From the NCBI GenBank assembly GCA_028023455.1, contig JAQFVV010006426.1, positions 1,662,501 to 1,726,500 on the forward strand: a stretch of DNA of 64,000 nt, read 5' to 3'. Positions within the stretch are counted from its first letter, which is position 1. Every line of letters begins with the position of its first letter. Of this stretch, positions 51,046 through 61,449 are shown in pieces. The notes under the pieces were generated by a model, which was not told where the DNA came from, searched no databases, and saw only the letters and a program-made list of their open reading frames with translations. A program made the translations under genes and the position numbers. Source of the DNA: Epiperipatus broadwayi (Eukaryota; Onychophora; Udeonychophora; Euonychophora; Peripatidae).

Positions 51046-51189
51046 TAATATTTACTAAGGCAATAAATCTTTAAGCATGTGCACTTAAAAATGCAAAGGT
51101 AGGGAGCTTTTGGTTAAGACCTATAGAGGTCCCTACCTTCACATTTTCAAGTACACATGCTTAAAGGTTTATTGTCTTAGTAAATATTA
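51046..51189. repeat. Long hairpin / palindromic element, about 60-bp arms
   Basis: The left arm (TAATATTTACTAAG, then CAATAAA.CTTTAAGCATGTG, and so on to AGGTAGGGA) pairs with the right arm ending in TTAGTAAATATTA, with about six mismatches over 60 bases and an inner loop of about 25 bases. Flanked by AT-rich sequence with no clear target duplication. Palindromic MITE or a DNA hairpin; no ORF. Confidence 0.85.
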
Positions 51190-52540
51190 CTTACATAATC
51201 AATGTGCAATAAAATAAATTTATAATTAAATAATAATGTAGAATGATAGATGCAATAGAAAAAGAAAAATAAATAAAAAGAAAATAGAAATAATAAAAAT
51301 AAATAAATAATAATTAGGAAATGAGAGAAGTAAAGATATAGAATTAAGAAATCAAATATGTAAAATATGTATTTTTATATGTATATAATATAATTGTTAT
51401 ATGATTATATGTTTAAATGTTGTAGCTCTCATAAAGACTACAGGACAGCCAAAACTTTTTGGAAAACAAAGAAAGAATTATATATAAAAATTGCATTATA
51501 GAGTAGATTAGAAGATTTATAAAAAATAATATATATGAATATAAAAAGAAAGATGCAAAATAGTAAAAGAGAAGATATAAGAATAAATCTACAGTAAGTA
51601 TAAATCATAAATTTTATTTTGTCTGTTTTCTTCTTCTTTTTGTTAAGAGACTATCAGTAGTATTGAGGTTAAACTTGTTATAAGGCATAGGAGCTGTCAG
51701 TTAATGTCTCTTTGAAGATCCTTGCACAGTATTCTTACAAGAAAAAATGGTGCATAAAATCCATGATTTTGGATTTATAAAAATGCTTTATTATTGGCAA
51801 GTTTGTTGGCCTTTATAAAGACTCATACCAATAAAGGTGATAATGAAATACATGTAATGATTATTAGATTCATCCTTTAACTAGTATACATTTTATTGTG
51901 TGTCCAGCTATCAATTGAGTTGAAATAATACCATATGGGGATTGTCAATGTGTCTTTAAATTGAGTTATGCTCTGCAAGTGAGGCATGCAGTGATTAATA
52001 TATTTCATATTTTACCATATAGATATTTATAGTAGATCTTGAATTAGTTGTATAAAGTTACAATGGAAATTGTGGAGAAAAAGTAAAAGGTGTAGTTTCC
52101 TACTACAGTAAATATGGCATAGAACATGGGAAGGCCAGAAACAACATAGAGAATTTGATAAAAATATAAGTAAAAAATTTAGAATGAAAACATCACAATG
52201 AGCGGTTTAGGTGAAAGTTGAAAGTGATGAACAAAACGTAAATATTTTTTAAGATATATTTTTGTTTCTTGTATGCATAAATGATAGGAATAATAAGGAA
52301 TGAATTAGTAAAAATATGTTGTAATGAGAGGAAATTGATATCAGTATAATAAGTAATATACTATGCAAAATAGAAAAAAGATTGAATGCTAGACAGGCAA
52401 AGAAATGAAAGAAAGGATTGCTTTATATATTGAATTTATTATTTAAAACAAAGAGTAGAAAAATATATAATGCAGGCTTGGCAGACAGTATAATTAATAT
52501 GTTATAGAAAGAGAATCTGGTATATTGTTTTAAATATATA
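51190..52540. other. A/T-biased region without recognisable genes
   Basis: Simple A-rich phrases (AAATAAATAAA, AAAGAAAAA) from 51240 to 51600, then ordinary AT-rich sequence. Nothing else seen. Confidence 0.4.
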
Positions 52541-52545
52541 GTGTA

Positions 52546-53490
52546 ACTGCAGATAAATCAGATGCCTATCACAATAAATTCTGAATGTAGTTTAGAGTCA
52601 AAGGGCATTTAACTTAAAACAAATTACATTCAATACATAAATATTGTAAGATCAAAATTATAATATAGTTAGATATAATGGTCTAAATAAGTTTATGTTT
52701 AATTTTATTATATTTTTTATAAGTAACTTTCAAAATGCATGCATATAATGTATAATATTAATTTCTCCAAAATGGTATAGCTGAATGTATTCTAATTAGA
52801 TTTCAATATAATTATATGATTATTTAATATCTCAGAGTAAATATAAACCAAGTATATCAATGTTTATCAATATTATAATCATGTGACTTAATGAAAGAAT
52901 GGCGATACAATCCTATAAATAAAAAAATATGATATCCAAGGTTAATTAATAAATAAATATATATTTTATTTACACAAAGATACTCCATACCGAAAATTTC
53001 GCTAAACAGATTAATAAACTTTTTTCATGCTAATTTTGCCTTACTGTAATTATTATTTATTTATATATATATATATTAATTCAAAATATATAATAATGTT
53101 ATTAATTTAGAATATAAGTGTTGTATTTATTATTTAAAGCTTTTTATAGGTACATTAAATAATTAAAATATTTCTATGTCAGAAGCAGCATTACTGGATA
53201 CAATGTTTATCGTATATTTGATTTACATAAATGTTAGCAATGGTTATATATTATTGTCACATTTTTATTATGAAATATAAATTTGAAATAAATCATGAAA
53301 TATATTTTCTCAGGTAGGTGATTCATCAAACACTTGAAGACATTTTTACTCTGTCTAAACCTTAAAATATGTTTTCCAATGATTAGTTTCAAAGTATTAT
53401 GGAAACATATACTTATGCTAATGCCAATTTATCAAGTTGCCTAAATAAAAAATGTACATTTACGTGAGCACATGCATATTTTTGCTATAG
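52546..53490 (+). repeat. Diverged duplicated block, copy 1 left part
   Basis: Matches 61450-61650 and 62297-62940 in order and orientation. Shared phrases: CACAATAAAT.CTGAATGTA (52569 and 61463), ATTTCTCCAAAA (52763 and 62297), ATATAATC(T/C)TATAAATA-like ends, TTTAATTAATAA.TAAAT, AAATAAATCATGAAATAT (53286 and 62719), TATCTAAACCTTAA-type sequence and AAATGTACATTTA.GTG. No coding sequence. Copy 2 contains an extra 640 bases (61655-62293) here. Confidence 0.75.
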
Positions 53491-53679
53491 GTGGAACTTT
53501 AACATTTTTTTTTCAAATCAATGATTGTAGAACCTCTACAACCATTTTTCTACCTTTTATAACTCTGTGAATGACTTGTGTGACCAAGTCAAAATGTCAG
53601 TATATTAATATTAAAAGTTTTTAACATGGATGAACCCACAAAATATGTTTTTTATATATTTAACTCGTGCAAATCTTCG

Positions 53680-53699
53680 TTTTAACACACACACACACA

Positions 53700-53780
<81 letters not shown>
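53680..53780. repeat. Compound microsatellite (CA)n-(CT)n-(CA)n-(TA)n
   Basis: CA run, TCTCTCTC, CA run, then about 50 bases of AT. Lies next to the left end of the Penelope-like element. Confidence 0.9.
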
Positions 53781-53784
<4 letters not shown>

Positions 53785-53819
53785 ATTACAAGCATAAAGC
53801 TAAACTAGTCAATATAAAA

Positions 53820-54417
53820 TCAAAACTACCCCAAAACCAAAATTAAACCAGACCAGCATAAAAATAATATTAAAACACAACCTAAGGTTTCACTGCTACA
53901 AGCAGACTTCTCAAGTGTAAAGAACTACCAAACACTATGCAATATATATAATATTAAAAACTACCCACAAATCCATTCACTTTCCATCCACCCTTAATAT
54001 TAAAAGAACTCTTAAATAAGTTAATTGCTTCAGAATAATAAATTTTCAATAATAAAGACTCTTTAATTCTTCTTTTGATTTCATTTCTCTCAAAGAAGAC
54101 AACCTTAGCTTCATCAAAATCAATAGTGTTGGCTGTATCTTTTTCATGGGCATACAAAGCAGAACTAAGATATCTATTTTTAACTCTACTTTTATGAACC
54201 TTTATTCTTTCATTTAAACTCAAACTACTCTGACCTATGTAAACATTCTTCCAAATAAACAAGGGATAAAATATACTACACCAGGAATAGTCTTTCTATC
54301 AAAAGCTTCTTTTGTATTATTTAATAAATTATTCAATGTAACACCCCTTTTCCAAGCAATTTTCTTATTTCCAAACAATTTACTATTTCTACACACAATT
54401 TTATAAGAAGACAATTT
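53820..54417 (-). repeat. Left inverted terminal arm of the Penelope-like element
   Basis: 598 bases, inverted match to 55967-56554. Contains a GIY-YIG endonuclease C-terminus on the minus strand (53954-54262). Starts inside RT-adjacent coding sequence, with the 3' UTR outermost. Confidence 0.92.
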
Positions 54418-54538
54418 CTATTGTAAAAAATATGAAAGAAAGTTAAAGTGGTTGTTTGGGAAAGTTAATAAAATTTATTGTAGTGATAAAGGGTAGGGGA
54501 ATAATGTTTTTGAGGATAGAGTTGTTAATCTTTCTGAT

Positions 54539-56420
54539 TTGAAGTTAAATGATAGAGAATTAGATATTCTTGGTAAAGGCCCTAATTTTGTTCCATTTCA
54601 TTCAAAAAATATAGTTTTTGATACAATTTCGTCTATTGAATCTAGTAATTTGAGTGATGAGCAGAAAGTTGGTATTCAATCGATTTTGAATAATAGTTTA
54701 AAAAGGAAAGAAAAATTTGTTATTAATCCTGCTGAGATTAAACATCTTAAGAATAGGTTAATTGCTAATGATGTAATCATTTCTCATGAAGACAAAGCTG
54801 GTAGATTTGTTATTATGAAAGGAGATGAATTCAAAGAGAAAATGGATAGAGAATTAAATAATGGTAAATATATATTGTTAGATAAAGATCCAGGTAATTT
54901 GATTAAAAGAAAATTGATAGATACTATGAAGAAAATGGTTAATTTAAAATTTTTTAATAGAGTAGATTATTTAAAATGCTATCCTAATGATTTTACATCA
55001 GCTAAGATGTTTGTGAATATTAAAACTCATAAAGATGGTTTTCTTTTAAGATTTATTTTTGATTTTACAGGTAGTGTTGTAGAGGGTATTTCTAGATTCT
55101 TGAATAATTTTTTAAAACAATTTGTTGATTTTGGTCAGTACACAGTTTCTTCGTTTTTTGAGGCTTTTGATAAGATTAATAATTTTAAAATGGAAAGTAA
55201 TTGGGTATTTGGAAGTTTAGATATTGAAAATATGTATCAGTCTGTTACTAGGTTAAGCAGTATTGAAGTTCTTTTGTCTGTATTGATTAAGAAAAGTTCT
55301 TTATCAAAAAATAAAATTAAGGTAATTAAAGATTTGCTTTTGTTATTGGAAGATTCTATGCATTTTACTTATAAAGGTAATTTTTATAAGATTAAGAAAG
55401 GGTGGATAATAGGTTATATTATTTCTCCTTTAGTATGTTCAGTTTATATTAGTTATATGGAAGAGGAAATTATTATTAAAAAGAATTGTTTATATGTAAA
55501 ATTATTTGTCAGATATGTTGATGATTGTTTATTTGTAGTTGAGAATGATAAATTGATGGAATTTGTGAATGAGTTTAATTGTTTTGATCCTTCTATAAAA
55601 TTTGTGTTAGAAGGAGGGGGTTAGATTTTGGTAAGTTAAATTTTTTAGATCTTTTGGTGATTAGAAATGTAGAAACTAATTGTTTATTGTGCCATTATTT
55701 AGTTAAAAATAAAGAATTAAGATCTATAATTAAACCTGATAGCTATCAGTCTGTATCTCATAAAGTAGCTGCTTTAAGGAATTATTGTCATAGGAATATT
55801 AAATTAAATAATTCTAATGGGGTAGCTTTGTTTCAGAAATATCAATTTTATAAAGATTACTTGAGTGTTGGATACTCTGATAAATTTGTTAAAGGTAGTA
55901 ATATTTGTAAGGATGTAAAGGTTAAAGAAAAATATGATTTTATTTCTTTGCCATTTAAATTGTCTTCTTATAAAATTGTGTGTAGAAATGGTAAATTGTT
56001 TGGAAATAAGAAAATTGCTTGGAAAAGGGGTGTTACATTGAATAATTTATTAAATAATACAAAAGAAGTTTTTGATAGAAAGACTATTCCTGGTGTAGTA
56101 TATTTTATCCCTTGTTTATTTGTAAGAAGGTTTACATAGGTCAGAGTAGTTTGAGTTTAAATGAAAGAATAAAGGTTCATAAAAGTAGAGTTAAAAATAG
56201 ATGTCTTAGTTCTGCTTTGTATGCCCATAAAAAAGATACAGGCCACACTATTGATTTTGATGAAGCTAAGGTTGTCTTCTTTGAGAGAAATGAAATCAAA
56301 AGAAGAATTAAAGAGTCTTTATTATTGAAAATTTATTATTCTGAAGCAATTAACTTATTTAGGAGTTCTTTTAATATTAAGGGTGGATGGGAAGTGAATG
56401 GATTTGTGGGTAGTTTTTAA
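54539..56420 (+). pseudogene. Penelope-type reverse transcriptase with C-terminal GIY-YIG endonuclease, frameshifted
   Basis: Frame 54539-55624 (361 aa) begins after a stop at about 54495; in-frame sequence NVFEDRVVNLSDL just upstream suggests the N-terminus extended further. Motifs: DRELDILGKGPNFVPF (a Penelope signature), IKTHKDG, LDIENMYQSV (Asp228, motif A), IISPLVCSVYISYMEEEI and RYVDDCLFVV (residues 325-334, catalytic Asp pair intact). A frameshift at about 55618 leads into 55654-56139, and a second near 56110 leads into 56112-56420. The latter junction falls within the GIY-YIG module: GVVYFIPC then VYIGQSSLSLNERI with RIKVHKSRV. The enzyme would reverse-transcribe at a nick made by its own GIY-YIG domain. 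Two frameshifts and a truncated start, so inactive. Confidence 0.9.
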
Positions 56421-56554
56421 TATTATATATATTGCGTAGTTTTTGGTAGTTCTTTACACTTGAGAAGTCTGCTTGTAGCAGTGAAACCTTAGGTTGTGTT
56501 TTAATATTATTTTTATGCTGGTCTAGTTTAATTTTGGATTTGGGGTAGTTTTGA

Positions 56555-57246
56555 CTTGATATATATATATATATATATATGGTAATGCGGTGAAGCTGTT
56601 CCTCTTTTTCAATTTATTTTATATATTTTATAACCTTTATTGTTCTTACACTTATTTTCCTTCTTCTAAAAACTTCTACTAAATATAGCATTGAATTGGT
56701 CTAATTCGTTTGCTTATCAAATGTAGACTTGCATACTTATTAATTATTTATAAACTTAAAACTGTTTCAATGACAGTTTGATAATATACTCAAGCAGAGA
56801 GATAGAGTATAACTGATAGATTAACTATCAATCATATCCATAATCAGATTGAGACTGCACAAACACAAATGTGATTCATTTTTCCTGATCATTGCACTCC
56901 TCCATGACTGCTGGACTATACAAATCTTCCAAAGGCAATTTATTTTTTTGAGATAAATCTCAGGTGCCATCTGATCAAAAAACTTTATATATCCAGAATG
57001 CTTTGAATAAAAGACAAAGTAGTACCCAAAACTTAGAGAATAACCCAGACTAACTCCAACACTATGAGAGTGGAGACCCAGTGCATAACTCAAGAATACA
57101 TATCCAAATTGCCCAATTTTTTTAATCATTAAAATGCAGGTAAAGGAAAGAGAACAGACCAAGTAATCTTTAGCAAATATTTTTTATTCCTCTACACATG
57201 AACACAAGTACACAAATATTGCCATTACATATATATCTAACACCAG

Positions 57247-57295
<49 letters not shown>

Positions 57296-58304
57296 AATAA
57301 TTAATAAATAAATAAATAAATATTGTTTAGTAAGATCTAATTTATTGCATACTTTTATTATTTTAACATGGGTAATCTCAATAATTTTCCTTCAGATAAG
57401 TTAATTTATACCTAATAATGTTTAGACATTTTCCAATAAAGTTCAATATATTTACCTAGGTTTTCACTTGGATGTGACATTCTTTCTATTTGTGCCATTT
57501 TTGGATGATCATCCTTTCATGGACTGTCAACTTTTAAGTTTACAATGTTTCTTTCATTCATTGTAGCTGGCCATTTAGTTATGAGCTTCAGTTCCTGGGT
57601 TCATATTCTGGAATGTTAGAATGGCAATAGGAAAGAATATAAGTGACAGATTCCCACATTATTGGCAATGTATTGATCACAGGAGAGATTTATAGTAATG
57701 GAGATTGGGAAATGAAGCCCAGTCTGACACTCATGTGGTTTTCCTAGCATTTTATGGTGCTATTTAGACCATTATTAATTTTATTGTCCATCACATACTT
57801 TCTTAATAAACTGTAGTTTTCTGCCTCTTGGACTCTTCTTAGATTGTCGATGATGAACTTAAAAAAATAATTCTGCTAAACTCAAACTCATGACAAAACT
57901 GCAAGACACTCTTTGAGCAATTGCTCTCAGTGGATTAACAGATTTTAATCCCTTTTAACTTAAACACAAAAAATGTAATTTCTAAACTATCAAACCTTCC
58001 ATTTTAATACATGCCCTTTCTCCTATTGTTTAATTTTATTCATTTTTGCTTTCAGTTGTTTTTTCTTAATTGAATGATTAATCTTATCCTTTATTAGATT
58101 AATCTTCCATCTTATCGCCAGGAATTTTAATTGCATTTCCGCTAATGAGATAGTTTTCAAAGATTACGTGTCATTAATTATTTTATTTTTAATTTAAATT
58201 ACATTTTATTTCCATTTACTTCAATCATCATTTTTTTCAATTTATGTTATGTTTTGACACTATAGTCTGTTTCTTTTTTCTGCAACAATTAATTCTTTGT
58301 TAGA
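56555..58304. other. AT-rich region with (TA)n runs, no gene seen
   Basis: A short (AT)n at 56560-56580 and a (TA)n of about 43 bases at 57249-57291. A short TAAATAAATAAA run follows. The minus frame at 56821-57162 has no domain. This stretch lies inside the segment that splits the duplicated block. Confidence 0.5.
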
Positions 58305-58680
58305 ATTCTATTATTAAAATTAAAAAGAAGAGAGTGGGCCGTAAATCTTAATTTGAAGTGTAAATCAGATTATCTTTTCCCTACCTTTGCAATTCCATTA
58401 ATAAAAGCCTTCTAATTTTCTTCCTTTGTTCTTATCTTATCAATCTATTGTTACTTTAGTGGATTTTAAGTATAATTATGACTCATTAATTCTATTATTA
58501 AACATAAAAAGAAAAGACTGGGTTCTGAATCTTAGTTTAAAGCCTAAATCAGATTATCTTTTTCACACCTTTGCAATTCCATTAATAAAACTCTCCTAAT
58601 TTTCTTTCTTTGTTTTTATCTTATCAATCTACTGTTACATTAGTTTATATTATTGTATTTTAAGGGTAATTATGACTTAT
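58305..58680. repeat. Tandem duplication, 184-bp unit
   Basis: Units 58305-58488 and 58489-58672 share ATTCTATTATTAAA, AAATCAGATTATCTTTT, CCTTTGCAATTCCATTAATAAAA, CTAATTTTCTT and TTATCTTATCAATCTA. Divergence by eye about 15 percent. No coding sequence. Confidence 0.85.
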
Positions 58681-58735
58681 GACTAATTTTAAATTCTTCT
58701 CTTTCATTTATTTACCGTTTCTTCCCTTCAACGAA

Positions 58736-58849
58736 CTGTCTTGCGTTGTTAGCCGAGAGGTATCGCAGCCGCCATGCAAGCAAGTTGGTTGCAGACGGTT
58801 GTGGGTTCGCGTCCCGGCCGATGCTATGACATATGGAAAAAAAAAAGTA
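58736..58849 (+). mobile_element. tRNA-derived SINE, copy 1
   Basis: Starts CTGTCTTGCGTTGTTAGCC, with a box A-like TAGCCGAGAGGT and a box B-like GGGTTCGCGTCCC inside a TPsiC-arm-like sequence, then CCGGCCGATGCTATGACATATGG and an A run. The D-arm text and a long variable arm are those of a class II (Leu/Ser-type) tRNA; it is a retroposed element rather than a functional tRNA gene (tail beyond the acceptor, no paired acceptor stem). Near-identical to copy 2. Target duplications are not visible. Confidence 0.8.
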
Positions 58850-58924
58850 TATATATATACGTGAATGTTATCCTAAATATTGATGAGAGCGTTACAATAT
58901 CTATAATGACAAAAAGAATAGTAA

Positions 58925-59930
58925 CTATTTATAAACATAAATGTTGTCTGCTTAAGATTAAAAGTATATTGTCTCTAATATTCAATAAAAATAATGACTG
59001 ATCAACAAAATCCAATTCACACCCGAAAACTTTTATAAATAACCAAAAATATATAAAAAAGTTATCATAAAGTATAGAAAAATTTAAATCTATAGAACTT
59101 TCCTAAAATTAAATTTTATTCTTACAAAGGTAATTCATTCTCACAATATAAATGTACTATGTGCAATATAACTATAAAATTAAAGTTGGGCTGTCAAGCG
59201 TTGTTAGCCGAGAGGTCATCGCACCCCCCTTGCAAGCAAGTAGTTGGTTGCAGACGGGTGTGGGTTCGCGTCCCGGCCGATGCTATGACATATGAGTAAA
59301 AAAAAATTAAAGTTGGGTACATATTTTCATGCACATGTTCTTTGGAGAGAATGATGAACTATACTTTCATAGTAAATAATAGTAATATAATGTACATATA
59401 TAAAATTAAGCATTCTTTTAAAAGAGAAATAATAAAAAAATAATTTTACATATTTACATACATTTTTTTTTTTAAAAAAAATATAGTTTTACGTTTCTCT
59501 TCGAATATTCGTTCCAGAGTGATAGGAAATAATAAAAATGGAAAACTGTGGAGATTCTTTAGCACCTAGAAATGAATTTTTAAAATTCTTTCAGTCTTTT
59601 GCATATAAAAGTTGTTTACAAATAATTATAGTAATTCCACAAATGAATTATGTGTTCTTTTAGAATCTTTAAACAAATTCTAATCCAGTCCGTTTTAAGT
59701 ATTTCTTTTTGTTATATTGGGTCAATTATTTTAATAAATATATGACTCTAAGATGGTTTTTATTATGCCAGATAGAAAATTGGACTAGCAGTTCAAAAGT
59801 TAAAAAACATTAAAGAAATGCAATTTAACTGCTTATGATTTTTAATTGCTTACACATAATAGCTATTTATAAACATTCAGAAATAAAGAAGTAAACAGTA
59901 GCACTAAGTATTAAGTGGGTGTGGAAAATA
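58925..59930 (+). repeat. Duplicated block, copy 1 right part
   Basis: Matches 63010-63850 in order and orientation. Landmarks: TATTGTCTCTAATATTCAAT (58965 and 63042), AAATCCA, CATAAAGTATA, GTGCAATATAACTATA (59162 and 63229), AATAATAGTAAT, TTTTACGTTTCTCTTCGAAT versus a diverged version, and TCTAAT...TTTAAGTATTTCTT (59685 and 63594) with ATATGAC beyond. No coding sequence. Copy 2 SINE inserted here (59191-59302). Confidence 0.75.
59191..59302 (+). mobile_element. tRNA-derived SINE, copy 2, with target duplication
   Basis: 112 bases, CTGTCAAGCGTTGTTAGCC to CATATGAGTAAAAA. Same box A and box B as copy 1. Flanked by a perfect 15-bp direct repeat, AAAATTAAAGTTGGG, at 59176-59190 and 59303-59317, which is the signature of LINE-mediated insertion and fixes both ends. 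It was inserted into the duplicated block and is absent at the matching position of the other copy (about 63245). RNA polymerase III transcription from the internal boxes is known for this class, not shown. Confidence 0.9.
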
Positions 59931-61449
59931 GGCAATTAGATTTTTTAGAACACTTTTATACATTTTTAAGACCTCTGATTAACATAAGCATTTCCATGGA
60001 ATTTTTCTAACATGGTTTTATCTCTAGGCTCATGTATTTGCTGCAATGTTTTAATTCATAGTGAAACTCACATACATGATTTTAGTTTTCAAATGTGGAA
60101 TTACCATCAGATTCACACCAAGAATAGAACAGAAAAACATATTATATTTAATAAAAGTAAAATAAATTACATAAACATTAATAAAGCATTTTTTTTATTA
60201 ATTTAAATATTTATGCATGCAAATGCTATTAATATTATTATAACTAAATGACTATTGAGTTTACACATTTCTGAATGTTAATCAACTGTGTATTCACTTT
60301 CTTATATTTCAAACTGGCTATGTAAAAATATTTGAATGTAAAAACAAAATAGTAATTTGAAATAAATTATTTACAAATCTTTTAATATATTTGTTTCTAC
60401 CTACAAGAAAAAATTATTAGGTTTATTCAAGTAAATACATTATTATCATATCAACAACTTTTATAATTACATTTTAAAGGATTTTATTTATATTAGCATT
60501 ATGTCATCCAAATACATTTTTTATAAAAACAAGCATTGGTGGTTGAGAGATCAGCATCAGCTGCTTTACAAGCAGTTGTTCCCAGTTAGCGGGTTCACTT
60601 CACGGCTGATGCTATGACACATAGGAAAAAAGTCTGTACTTGAACTAGCTGTTACATTACTCTTCTCCTTACTAAATGCAACAAAATTTATTTCGCTTAA
60701 TGATAACTAAATGAATAATAATATGAGACAAGATTTGTTGCTAGATTGGATTATTATTTTGCAAGATTTTATTGCCTAACTTTACATACATGTATGTTAA
60801 TTACATTCAACAAAGCTAAAAATATCTTTATCAATATAGTCTATATGGCTGAAATGCAAATGCATAGAAATAAAATTTACAGATTTCTTTTGTGTTGAAT
60901 TTATATACAATATAAATTAATTTAATTTATTTACCCAGACTTCATGATTTTTTTCAAGATAAACTCTAAATAATCTGCCTAACTCTTTCATAACCTTCTC
61001 ACATGGATTTGACTAGGGATTTTAAATAGAAATTAGAATAAGCTTAATGTTTTTTCAAATATAACCATATATTTTATTCTATTAACATAACAGAAGTGGT
61101 ATGATCAAGCAGAAATGGGAGACTTTCCAACCAAAAGCAGTTGTAAATTTTAGGATAACTTTAACAATGCATTTGTTATCTGCACAAGATAAGCAGATAC
61201 ATGATTGGAAAATATATCATATACAACTAATATAAATTTAATTCAACAGTAACATGGCAGAAATTCATAAAAAGTAGTAGCTAAACCTCTATTTGGTTTA
61301 TTTGGCATAATTGGTTTTAATTTTCCAGCATAGGATTGATTTTAAAATTTAGTTTTTAAACAATTTAAATTTAATTATTTATATTTTAAGTAATTTAAAT
61401 GTATATAAATAATTTAAACATATTTCCATGGCAAATGTAATTGCATATA
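59931..61449. other. AT-rich region between duplicated copies, apart from SINE 3
   Basis: No gene. Contains SINE copy 3 (60534-60630). The rest shows no repeat I can name. Confidence 0.45.
60534..60630 (+). mobile_element. tRNA-derived SINE, copy 3 (diverged)
   Basis: GCATTGGTGGTTGAGAGATC resembles the 5' part of copies 1 and 2, and GCGGGTTCACTTCACGGCTG corresponds to their box B region, followed by ATGCTATGACACATAGG and an A run as in the other copies. More diverged, with no clear target duplication. Confidence 0.7.

Larger units (their letters stand above)
53820..56554 (+). mobile_element. Penelope-like retroelement with an inverted copy of its 3' end
   Basis: The 3' region 55967-56554 (end of RT, GIY-YIG endonuclease, 3' UTR) has an inverted copy of itself at 53820-54417, on the minus strand, about 95 percent identical by eye. 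Between them lies the RT (54418-55966). Penelope elements commonly have partial copies at one end in direct or inverted order (pseudo-LTRs). The inverted copy encodes the same GIY-YIG end (minus 54262-53954, MFIWKNVYIGQSSLSLNER). The element ends in CAAAACTACCCC on both sides, next to AT microsatellites, so target duplications cannot be read. Confidence 0.9.

Noticed and set aside
54100-54262. Separate second Penelope element on the minus strand
   Set aside because: Its match stops exactly at the same coding point as the right arm (54417/55967) and has the same outer end, so it is the inverted terminal copy of one element.
56450-56500. Hammerhead ribozyme in the Penelope 3' UTR (known in some Penelope elements)
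   Set aside because: The segment with GCAGTGAAACC is suggestive, but the CTGATGA core cannot be found with correct stem geometry.
58760-59285. Functional tRNA genes
   Set aside because: The A and B boxes are good, but the acceptor stem does not pair, the sequence continues into an A tail, and copy 2 has a 15-bp target duplication; these are SINEs.
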